Assembly (NCBI GenBank): GCA_023415605.1
Contig: JAEZKB010000083.1
Location: 1-13,903, forward strand
Direction: 5' to 3'
Source: Pseudomonadota bacterium
Lineage (GTDB): Bacteria > Pseudomonadota > Alphaproteobacteria > Rhizobiales > Devosiaceae
DNA length: 13,903 nt
The notes under the pieces were generated by a model. That model made no database searches. It had not been told where the DNA came from and saw only the letters and a program-made list of their open reading frames with translations. The position numbers and the translations under genes were made by a program. Each line of letters opens with the position of its first letter. Positions within the stretch are counted from its first letter, which is position 1. This document shows positions 1-6,946 of the stretch, one piece after another.

Positions 1-527
1 TGCGCAAGCTCGCCGAGCGCAGCCAGGCGGCAGCGGCGGAAATCTCGACCCTTTCGGACACGACGGTGAAAACCGCGCGGTCGGCGGGCGAGATGCTCTC
101 CAAGCTCGTGCCCGATATCCAGCGCACTGCCGAACTGGTCGAGGAAATCTCGGCTGGCAGCCGCGAGCAGAATGCCGGTGCATCCCAGATCAACACGGCG
201 ATCCAGCAGCTCGACAAGGTGACGCAGCAGAACACTTCGGCGGCCGAGGAGATGTCGGCCACGTCCGAGGAGCTGGCCAGCCAGGCCGAGCAGCTGCAGT
301 CGGCGATCAGCTACTTCCGCATCGACGACAAGGCCCGCAAGGACGTCGCCGCACCCAAGCGGCCGGCCAAGTCGGTCAAGGATCTGCAGGAGACCGCCTC
401 GGCGGCCGCCTCCCAGATCGCCGCCAAATCGGCCCGGACCGCCAAGCGTGGCGGCTTCGATCTTTCCCTCGACGACCCCAGCACGGACGAGCTGGATGGA
501 GACTTCACGCGCCGCGGCGCAGCATAA
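1..527 (+). CDS. Methyl-accepting chemotaxis protein, C-terminal part (5' truncated)
   Basis: This is the end of a chemoreceptor that would feed signals to CheA/CheW. Reading begins at base 3 and gives 174 visible residues before TAA. The first residues (RKLAERSQAAAAEIS) match the stretch just after the conserved hairpin tip of the MCP signalling domain. A long heptad-patterned descending helix follows, with a QQNTSAAEEMSATSEEL segment typical of the C-terminal methylation helix, the substrate of CheR and CheB. After about residue 120 the protein becomes a low-complexity Ala/Lys/Asp-rich tail ending in FTRRGAA. There is no NWETF-type pentapeptide to tether CheR or CheB. The sensor, membrane segments and hairpin tip lie outside the window, so ligand and topology cannot be stated. 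cheW starts 11 nt downstream, which points to one operon. Confidence 0.93.
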   Translation, partial: RKLAERSQAAAAEISTLSDTTVKTARSAGEMLSKLVPDIQRTAELVEEISAGSREQNAGASQINTAIQQLDKVTQQNTSAAEEMSATSEELASQAEQLQSAISYFRIDDKARKDVAAPKRPAKSVKDLQETASAAASQIAAKSARTAKRGGFDLSLDDPSTDELDGDFTRRGAA

Positions 528-538
528 CGAGACGAGAA

Positions 539-1018
539 ATGGCAGAACGTGCTCAATACGTAACCCTCGGCGTTGCGAAGGAAATCTTCGCGGCTCCAGT
601 CGAAAAGGTCCAAGAGATCCTGGACATGCGGCCGATCGCCCGCCTGCCGCAGGCGCCAGCGAACCTCCTCGGCATGATCGATGTGCGCGGGCAGGGCATT
701 CCTGTCCTCGACCTGAGGCTCACGCTCGGGCTCGAGCCGGCCGAAGACAATGAGAACACCCGCATCGTCGTGCTTCGCATCGTCGGGCCGGACAAGGAAC
801 TCACGATTGGCCTTCGAGCCGACCGGGTGTTCGAGGTGACTGTGCTCGATCAGGATGAGCTCGATCCACCGCCGGCGATCAGCGCCGCGTGGCACACGCA
901 CTCGATCGCTGGGATCGGCCGACGCAATGGTGCCTTCGTCACCGTGATCGATCTCGATCGTCTGCTGTCCGGGGTCGATCTTCCAGCATCGCGGCCGATT
1001 GCCGATCAGGCCGCCTGA
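539..1018 (+). CDS. cheW: Chemotaxis coupling protein CheW
   Basis: CheW is the cytoplasmic adaptor that links receptors to the kinase CheA in the chemosensory array. This 159-residue protein has the usual size of a single CheW domain (two SH3-like beta barrels). An early YVTLGVAKEIFAAPVEKVQEI-like strand-helix segment is followed by LGMIDVRGQGIPVLDLR (residues about 44-60), the most recognisable CheW signature, which contains the conserved Arg-Gly (R50-G51). The second barrel includes IVVLRIV and FVTVIDLDRLL. The ATG at 539 follows the receptor stop by 11 nt with only a weak GAGACGAG ribosome site, so translation may be partly coupled to the receptor gene. No receiver or kinase domain is fused to it. 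CheA is not in the window and presumably lies upstream or elsewhere. Confidence 0.95.
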   Translation: MAERAQYVTLGVAKEIFAAPVEKVQEILDMRPIARLPQAPANLLGMIDVRGQGIPVLDLRLTLGLEPAEDNENTRIVVLRIVGPDKELTIGLRADRVFEVTVLDQDELDPPPAISAAWHTHSIAGIGRRNGAFVTVIDLDRLLSGVDLPASRPIADQAA

Positions 1019-1085
1019 GATCCCTCAACGAGTTGCAGCCGCCGAGCTTCGGCGGCTGGTGAGTAACCCCGCCGGAGTGTATCCA

Positions 1086-1973
1086 GTGCCCGCTGCCGCC
1101 CGTTCCATTGCCGTGTCGTCCGAGGCAGGCGACAACACCGACCATCTCAGCCATCGCGACTTCCAGCGCATCTCCACACTGATCGGCGACGAGGTCGGCA
1201 TCAAGCTGCCGCCGGCCAAGCGGGTCATGGTGGAAGGTCGCCTGCGCAAGCGGGTCCGGGCCCTCGGCTTTGCTGATTTCGCCGAGTATTGCGATCACCT
1301 GTTCGACAAGAACGGTATGGAAAAGGAGTTCGTGCACCTGGTCAACGCGGTGACCACGAACAAGACCGACTTCTTCCGCGAGCCGGAGCACTTCGACCTG
1401 CTCGAGAACCGGCTGGTGCCCGCGCTGATCGAGGAGCGGCGCGGCGAGCGCAATCCGCTCATCAAGATCTGGAGTGCGGCCGCCTCGACGGGTGCCGAGG
1501 CCTATACCATCGGCATGGTGATGAACGATCTGGCGGCGCAGCGAGGCGACTTCCGCTATGCGATCCTCGGGACGGACATTTCGACCAATGTACTGGCCCA
1601 GGCCGAGCGCGCCGTCTATGCCGAGGAAATGGTGTCGCCGGTGCCGCCGGCGAAACTCTCGCGCTATGTGATGTTCGCCCGCCGGCCGGGCCCCCGGCCC
1701 GAAGTCCGCATCGTACCGGAGTTGCGCCGCCACACGCAGTTCGCCCGGCTCAACCTTATGGATGCCGAGTATCCGTTCGACCGCGATGTCGACGTCATCT
1801 TCCTGCGCAACGTGCTGATCTATTTCGACAAGCGCGATCAGGAAGCCGTCATCAACCGGCTGATCGGTCATCTGCGACCGCGCGGTTATCTCATTCTTGG
1901 TCATTCCGAGTCCATGATCGGCACGTCGATCACCATGCGTCAGGTGGCCCCGGCGGTGTTCCAGAAGCTCTAG
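1086..1973 (+). CDS. cheR: Chemotaxis protein methyltransferase CheR
   Basis: CheR transfers methyl groups from S-adenosylmethionine to glutamates of chemoreceptors, raising CheA activity during adaptation. The N-terminal helical domain includes the basic stretch RLRKRVRALGF and NAVTTNKTDFFREPEHF, a strong CheR signature. The Rossmann domain has motif I as IWSAAASTGAEAYTIGM, then GTDISTNVLAQA, and the signature VIFLRNVLIYFDK near the end, followed by GYLILGHSESM. The frame is open from a TTG at 999 inside cheW, but I chose the GTG at 1086 because a GGAG lies 8 nt before it. That gives 295 residues, normal for CheR, with a 67-nt gap after cheW. Other GTGs at 1059 and 1113 are possible. Motif I has Ala where many CheR proteins have Cys-Ser and Glu-Glu, and the second Glu is kept. 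cheB follows after 11 nt. Confidence 0.94.
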   Translation: MPAAARSIAVSSEAGDNTDHLSHRDFQRISTLIGDEVGIKLPPAKRVMVEGRLRKRVRALGFADFAEYCDHLFDKNGMEKEFVHLVNAVTTNKTDFFREPEHFDLLENRLVPALIEERRGERNPLIKIWSAAASTGAEAYTIGMVMNDLAAQRGDFRYAILGTDISTNVLAQAERAVYAEEMVSPVPPAKLSRYVMFARRPGPRPEVRIVPELRRHTQFARLNLMDAEYPFDRDVDVIFLRNVLIYFDKRDQEAVINRLIGHLRPRGYLILGHSESMIGTSITMRQVAPAVFQKL

Positions 1974-1984
1974 GTCGAAGTGTT

Positions 1985-3106
1985 ATGAGTTCCCTATCCG
2001 AGCGGAAGATCCGCGTTCTCATCGTCGATGACTCTGCCTCGGTGCGCACGACGCTGAGCGAGATCATCGATGCCGATCCCGATCTCGAAGTCATGGCGAC
2101 GGCGAGCGATCCCTACGTCGCGGTCGAACGCATCCGGCAGGAAGTGCCGGACGTGATGTTCCTCGATCTCGAAATGCCACGCATGGATGGGCTCACGTTC
2201 CTTCGCAAGATGATGTCGCAGCGGCCCATCCCGACGGTGATCTGTTCATCGATCACGCAGGAAGGCTCCGAAGCGCTGTTGCAGGCGCTGGAAGCGGGCG
2301 CGGTCGACGTGGTGACCAAACCGCGCATCGACACGGCGCAGTGGCTGCAGGATTCGAGCATGCGCATCACCGATGCGGCCAAGGCAGCGGCGCATGCCAA
2401 GCTCAAAGGTGGCGTGCGCAAGCAGGCGCCGCAGCTCAAGGTGGAGGCCAAGCTCACCGCCGACGCCGTGGTGCCACCGCTCTCGGCGGCACGGACGGCT
2501 GCGCTCAAGCTCAACATGCCGGTCACCGAGCCGGTGATCTGCATCGGCGCGTCCACGGGCGGCACCGAGGCGCTGCGCGAGGTGCTCGAAGCGCTGCCGG
2601 CGGAGACGCCCGGCATCATCATCGTGCAGCACATGCCCGAGAAGTTCACCAATGCCTTTGCGCGTCGTCTCAACAGCATCTGCGCGGTCGAGGTCAAAGA
2701 GGCCGAGGACGGCGACGTGGTGCGGCAGGGGCTGGTGCTGATCGCGCCAGGCAACCGCCACATGGCGCTGCATCGTGCCGGCAGCCGCTACACTGTCAAC
2801 ATCATCGACGGCCCGCACGTCTCTCGGCACCGGCCATCGGTCGACGTGATGTTCCGCTCGGCTGCGCAGGCCGCGGGCCGCAACGCCATGGGGGTGATCC
2901 TCACCGGCATGGGTGACGATGGCGCCCGGGGGTTGCTCGAGATGAGGCAGATGGGCAGCCACACGGTGGCGCAAGACGAGGAGAGCTGCATCGTCTTCGG
3001 CATGCCCAAAGAAGCCATCCAGCGGGGCGGGGCGGTCAAGGTGCTGCCGCTCGGCCGGGTCGCCAACGAAATCACCACTTACGCGCGTATGGCGGGGTCC
3101 AAGTGA
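1985..3106 (+). CDS. cheB: Protein-glutamate methylesterase/deamidase CheB
   Basis: CheB removes methyl groups from receptor glutamates, and deamidates glutamines, once phosphorylated by CheA, so it opposes CheR. The 373-residue protein has an N-terminal receiver domain (residues about 8-115) with acidic D15/D16, phospho-acceptor D61 in FLDLEMPRMDG, and the lysine of VVTKPR. A charged linker (about 116-180) leads to the methylesterase domain. Its catalytic triad is visible: S190 in GASTGG, H216 in QHMPEKF, and D312 in LTGMGDDGA. The ATG at 1985 is chosen because the receiver begins directly after it. The frame is open far upstream, across cheR, but that part is a shadow. The 3' end overlaps the next gene by 4 nt (GTGA), so translation of the two is probably coupled. 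Confidence 0.96.
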   Translation: MSSLSERKIRVLIVDDSASVRTTLSEIIDADPDLEVMATASDPYVAVERIRQEVPDVMFLDLEMPRMDGLTFLRKMMSQRPIPTVICSSITQEGSEALLQALEAGAVDVVTKPRIDTAQWLQDSSMRITDAAKAAAHAKLKGGVRKQAPQLKVEAKLTADAVVPPLSAARTAALKLNMPVTEPVICIGASTGGTEALREVLEALPAETPGIIIVQHMPEKFTNAFARRLNSICAVEVKEAEDGDVVRQGLVLIAPGNRHMALHRAGSRYTVNIIDGPHVSRHRPSVDVMFRSAAQAAGRNAMGVILTGMGDDGARGLLEMRQMGSHTVAQDEESCIVFGMPKEAIQRGGAVKVLPLGRVANEITTYARMAGSK

Positions 3107-4947
3107 GCGCACTGGCGAAAGAAGAGACGGGCACGCCGTCCGAGGTGCTGTCGATCGTCGAGAGCCTCGCCGCACCGCGGCAGGAGATCGAGGCGGCGTT
3201 TGTCACCGTCGGCGACAGCCTCACCAAATCCGCGGGCCTCCTCGACCAGATCGCCTCGACCTTCGAAGCGCTGCCGCGCGACCTCGACCGGCCCGAGCTG
3301 GCTGAGGCCACGGCCAAGCTCACCGAAGTGGGCACTCGGGCTCGCGAGATTTCGCAATCTTTCGCCAAGGAACAGGAGGACATCGTCCGGCTGGTTGATG
3401 TCGTGGCGCAAGCCAACCGGCCAATCGGCGATCTGCGGCGCTCGATCCGCATGATGGGTATATTAGCCATCAATGCTCGCGTCGTAGCTGCCTCCGTGGC
3501 CAACCTCGAAGACTCCGACGTCTTCACCACCGACATCGCCACGCTGTCGGGCAGCGCCGCCAAGACCATCGCCGCGTTCTCCGAAATCTATGCCAAACTC
3601 GGCGAAGAGGTGCAGAAGGCGGCCGCCGCCCGCGCCCATTTCGAAGAGACTCACAGCAGTACGCTGAGTGCGCTTGCCGAGCGGATCGCCGCGAGCCTCG
3701 CCGACGTCACCAGCCAGCGCCAGCGGTCGGCCGATGGCAGCTCCGAGACCGTCCGCATCTCGCGCGCCATTGGGCAGCAGGTCATGACCGCGGTGATGGC
3801 GCTGCAGGTTGGCGACGCCACGCGGCAACGCGTCGAGCACATCGAATCAGCGCTGAACAAGGTCGATGGCGCGTCCCCGGATATGGTTGGCGCCATTGCC
3901 GAACTCTCGGCCGCGCAGCTCGCCGATACCATCCAGACGCTCGACTTTGAGGTCGTGGAGGCGGAGCGGGCGCTGGCCGAGCTGGCTGCAGACGCCAAGA
4001 CCATCACGGCACGCAGCGTCGAGGTGTATGGTTCGGGCAACGCCGGCAACTCGGCGCTCAGCCGCCTTAATGCCGAGATGCGCCAGGCCGCCGCCGTGCT
4101 GCGAGACTGCGAAAGCGAACGCAAGAAATTGGGCGCTGTAGCGAGCGAAGTCGAGGCTACCGTCAAGGTGCTGCTGCAGCATGTCGAAGCGGTGCAGGAG
4201 ATCGAAGCCAATATGCGGCTCGTCAGCCTCAACGCTGCGATCAAATGCGCCCAGCTCGGGCCGGACGGCGCCGCACTCAACGTCATTGCCCGTCAGCTTC
4301 GCGACCTCACCGGCGAGACCGTCGAGGCGGCCGAAACGGCCGCCTCTCGCCTCAACGAAGCGGCAGAACTGGCACTGGCCTTCAGTGCCGCCTCGGGTGG
4401 CGAGGCCGCCAATCAGGTGGCGCAGCTTGAACACGACGCCACGGCAGGCCTGCTGCTCATGGACGGGGTGGAGCAGCGTATCCGCGAGGCCCTCGACGTT
4501 CTGGCGCAGGCTGGTCCGGCCGTAGCCGATCTCCTCGGCGGCGCCAGCTACGGCTTTTCCAACCACCAGACCATTTCTGAATCCCTCTCCGACGCGCAGA
4601 TGCGTATCGTCGCTCTGGGCCGGGCGGACAGCTACCGGGCGGAGGCAGGCTCGACTCTGGCAACCCTGATCGATGGCATCCGCAAGAGCTACACCATGGA
4701 GAGCGAGCGCCGCATCCATGACGCGATGTGGGGCAAGCCTACGGCCAAGATCGCCGTGCTGCCGACTGGCGCCGGTGCCGACGACCTGTTCGAGGATTTT
4801 GGCGCGATTGCACCTGAACCCGAGGCCGAGATCGAAGGCCTCGACATGTTCGAGGACTTTGGCTCGTCTGAACCCGAGGCAGCGGCGGAGGCGCCCAAGG
4901 CGGATGAACCTCTGGGTACCGTCGAGGACGACGTACTGTTCTTCTAG
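3103..4947 (+). CDS. Soluble MCP-like/CheZ-like protein at end of che operon, function unassigned
   Basis: I cannot assign an established function. The 614-residue protein has no signal peptide or membrane segment and is almost entirely Ala/Glu-rich helix, so a cytoplasmic helical bundle is likely. Two segments resemble the MCP signalling helix: MGILAINARVVAAS (118-131) and MRLVSLNAAIKCAQLGPDGA (371-390), the latter followed by an IARQLRDLTGETVEAA stretch. Between them is MALQVGDATRQRVEHI (232-247), whose D238-x-x-x-Q242 is the pattern of the CheZ phosphatase active site. From about 543 the chain turns into an acidic Pro/Glu-rich linker with two FEDFG repeats and ends DDVLFF. The GTG start overlaps the cheB stop by 4 nt, with GGGG 5 nt upstream. 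Position and motifs suggest a role with CheY-P or the receptors. A degenerate soluble receptor is the main alternative. Confidence 0.85.
   Translation: MSALAKEETGTPSEVLSIVESLAAPRQEIEAAFVTVGDSLTKSAGLLDQIASTFEALPRDLDRPELAEATAKLTEVGTRAREISQSFAKEQEDIVRLVDVVAQANRPIGDLRRSIRMMGILAINARVVAASVANLEDSDVFTTDIATLSGSAAKTIAAFSEIYAKLGEEVQKAAAARAHFEETHSSTLSALAERIAASLADVTSQRQRSADGSSETVRISRAIGQQVMTAVMALQVGDATRQRVEHIESALNKVDGASPDMVGAIAELSAAQLADTIQTLDFEVVEAERALAELAADAKTITARSVEVYGSGNAGNSALSRLNAEMRQAAAVLRDCESERKKLGAVASEVEATVKVLLQHVEAVQEIEANMRLVSLNAAIKCAQLGPDGAALNVIARQLRDLTGETVEAAETAASRLNEAAELALAFSAASGGEAANQVAQLEHDATAGLLLMDGVEQRIREALDVLAQAGPAVADLLGGASYGFSNHQTISESLSDAQMRIVALGRADSYRAEAGSTLATLIDGIRKSYTMESERRIHDAMWGKPTAKIAVLPTGAGADDLFEDFGAIAPEPEAEIEGLDMFEDFGSSEPEAAAEAPKADEPLGTVEDDVLFF
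4783..4884 (+). repeat. Tandem acidic FEDFG repeat in the C-terminal tail
   Basis: Two in-frame copies with a 20-codon period start at 4783 (residue 561, DLFEDFG then EPEAE) and at 4843 (residue 581, DMFEDFG then EPEAA). Their codons are nearly identical over the FEDFG core, which suggests a recent local duplication. A third hydrophobic-acidic peptide, EDDVLFF, ends the protein. Confidence 0.8.
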
Positions 4948-6872
4948 GCTTTCGGTGCCGCAGTGCGCGCGGCGCTCTGCTCGATCCCCAGCGTCTTGAG
5001 CGCGGCGGCGACGATGCCGGCGCGGTCGAGGCCAGCTTCGGCATACATGTCGTTGACGCCGGCCTGTTCGGTGAACACGTCCGGGATCATCAGCGGGCGG
5101 AAGCGCAGCTTACCGTCCAGCAGTCCGTTGCGTGCCAGGAAGGTCGCGACGTGACTGCCGAAACCGCCGATGCCGCCTTCTTCCGCCGTCAGCAGCACAT
5201 CGTGCGTCTGGGCGAGGCTGGCGATCAGCTCCTCGTCGAGCGGCTTCATGAAGCGCGCATCGGCGATGGTGGGGTTGAGCCCGAAAGCGGCGAGCTTTTC
5301 GGCTGCCGCCAGCACCTCTCCCAACCGCGTGCCGTAAGAGAGGATGGCAATGGTGCCGCCTTGGCGGATGATGCGGCCCTTGCCGATCTGCAGCACCTGT
5401 CCCCGTTCGGGCATGTCGACGCCCATGCCGTCGCCGCGCGGATAGCGGAAGGCGATGGGGCCGGTGTCGTGGGCGGCGGCGGTGGCGACCATGTGCTTGA
5501 GTTCCGCCTCGTCGGCGGCCGCCATCAGCACCATGTTGGGGATGGCGCCGAGGTATGCTGCGTCGTAATTGCCCGCATGGGTGGGGCCGTCGGCGCCGAC
5601 ATAGCCCGCGCGGTCGATGGCGAAGCGGACCGGCAGGTTCTGCACGGCGACGTCATGCACCACCTGGTCATAGGCGCGCTGCAGGAATGTCGAGTAGATG
5701 GCGCAGAAGGGGCGCAGCCCCTCGGTCGCCATGCCGGCCGCGAAGGTCACGGCATGCTGCTCGGCAATGCCTACGTCGAACGTGCGGGTCGGGAAGAGTT
5801 CGGCGAACTTGTCGAGGCCGGTGCCGGAAGGCATGGCCGCGGTCACCGCGACAATGCGGCTATCGGCCTTGGCTTCCTGGATCAGCGCTTCGGCGAAGAC
5901 GTTGGTGTAGCTCGGCGCATTGGACGGAGCCTTGGCCTGGGCGCCGGTGATGACGTTGAACTTCGAAACACCATGATACTTGTCCGCCGATGACTCGGCG
6001 GGCACGTAGCCCTTGCCTTTCTTGGTCACCGCATGGATCAGCACCGGCCCCGACTCGTGGTCGCGCACGTTCTGCAGCACATCGACGAGGTCGTTGAGGT
6101 TGTGGCCGTCGATCGGGCCGACATAGAAGAAGCCGAGTTCCTCGAAGAGCGTGCCGCCGGTGAAGAAGGAGCGGGCGAATTCCTCGGTCTTGCGCGCCGT
6201 CTCGTGGATCACCCTGGGCATCTTGCCGGTGATCGACTTGGCGGTGTCGCGGAAGCCCCGGTAGAAGGGGCCGGAGACCAGCTTGGCGAGATAGGATCGC
6301 AGCGCACCGGTCGGCGGCGCGATCGACATGTCGTTGTCGTTGAGGATGACGATCAGCCGGGCATCCATGGCGCCGGCATTGTTCATCGCCTCATAGGCCA
6401 TGCCTGCGGACATGGCGCCGTCGCCGATGCCGGCGATGACGTTGCGCCGCTCGCCCTTCAGATCCGAGGCCACCGCCATGCCCAGACCAGCCGAGATCGA
6501 GGTGGACGAATGGCCGGCGCCGAACGGATCGAACGGGCTTTCGGCACGCCGGGTGAAGCCGGAGAGGCCATCCTTCTGACGCAGGGTACGGATGCGATCG
6601 CGGCGGCCCGTCAGCACCTTATGCGGGTAGGCCTGGTGGCCGACGTCCCAGATCAGCCGGTCGTTGGGAGTATCGAAGACGGCATGGATGGCTACCGTCA
6701 GCTCGATGACGCCGAGCCCGGCACCAAGGTGGCCGCCGGTCACGGAGACGGCGTCGATCACCTCGGCGCGCAGTTCGTCGGCGAGTGCGTGCAGGTCCTC
6801 GCGGCTCAGGGCCTTGAGATCGTCAGGCGACTGGATCTTGTCGAGCAGAGGAGTAAGCGGCTTGTCTGACAC
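4944..6872 (-). CDS. dxs: 1-deoxy-D-xylulose-5-phosphate synthase
   Basis: Dxs condenses pyruvate with glyceraldehyde 3-phosphate, using thiamine diphosphate, to make DXP, the first step of the MEP isoprenoid pathway in the cytoplasm. At 642 residues it has the family length. The TPP-binding domain shows H48 in TGGHLG, WDVGHQAYPHK (73-85), GAGHSSTSIS (118-127) and the GDGAMSAG to NDN thiamine motif (150-180). The transketolase-like pyrimidine domain carries FDVGIAEQHAV with catalytic E371, and D420 and H432 in DRAGYVGADGPTHAG. The C-terminal transketolase domain follows with EEGGIGGFG. The start is GTG at 6872, preceded by AAGGA at short spacing. The stop codon shares CTAG with the convergent che operon end. 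A palindrome lies upstream, 25-52 nt from the start codon. All key residues are present, so it should be active. Confidence 0.97.
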   Translation of the reverse strand: MSDKPLTPLLDKIQSPDDLKALSREDLHALADELRAEVIDAVSVTGGHLGAGLGVIELTVAIHAVFDTPNDRLIWDVGHQAYPHKVLTGRRDRIRTLRQKDGLSGFTRRAESPFDPFGAGHSSTSISAGLGMAVASDLKGERRNVIAGIGDGAMSAGMAYEAMNNAGAMDARLIVILNDNDMSIAPPTGALRSYLAKLVSGPFYRGFRDTAKSITGKMPRVIHETARKTEEFARSFFTGGTLFEELGFFYVGPIDGHNLNDLVDVLQNVRDHESGPVLIHAVTKKGKGYVPAESSADKYHGVSKFNVITGAQAKAPSNAPSYTNVFAEALIQEAKADSRIVAVTAAMPSGTGLDKFAELFPTRTFDVGIAEQHAVTFAAGMATEGLRPFCAIYSTFLQRAYDQVVHDVAVQNLPVRFAIDRAGYVGADGPTHAGNYDAAYLGAIPNMVLMAAADEAELKHMVATAAAHDTGPIAFRYPRGDGMGVDMPERGQVLQIGKGRIIRQGGTIAILSYGTRLGEVLAAAEKLAAFGLNPTIADARFMKPLDEELIASLAQTHDVLLTAEEGGIGGFGSHVATFLARNGLLDGKLRFRPLMIPDVFTEQAGVNDMYAEAGLDRAGIVAAALKTLGIEQSAARTAAPKA

Positions 6873-6887
6873 GCGTCCTTAGCCTTG

Positions 6888-6933
6888 CCGGCATTTGTTG
6901 TTCTCTCAGACTTAGAGAGAACAATCCGGCATT
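6888..6933. repeat. 10-bp-arm inverted repeat inside 8-bp direct repeats, upstream of dxs
   Basis: Perfect arms TTGTTCTCTC (6898-6907) and GAGAGAACAA (6915-6924) surround the loop AGACTTA. The whole is bracketed by direct copies of CCGGCATT at 6888-6895 and 6926-6933. It fills most of the 74-nt gap between the DUF882 gene and dxs. There is no T-run after the stem on either strand, so it is not a classic intrinsic terminator. An operator, an RNA processing hairpin or a small insertion scar are all possible. Confidence 0.75.
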
Positions 6934-6946
6934 GCAATGGAAAGAC

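Noticed and set aside
1289..1984. cheB frame open for about 230 codons upstream of its ATG
   Set aside because: It overlaps cheR, and its translation is Arg/Ala/Gly-rich shadow sequence. The CheB receiver starts right after the ATG at 1985 and CheB length is normal from there.
5151..6869. Two plus-strand frames of about 280 codons antisense to dxs
   Set aside because: dxs on the minus strand is full length with all catalytic motifs. The plus frames are His/Gly/Val-rich shadows.
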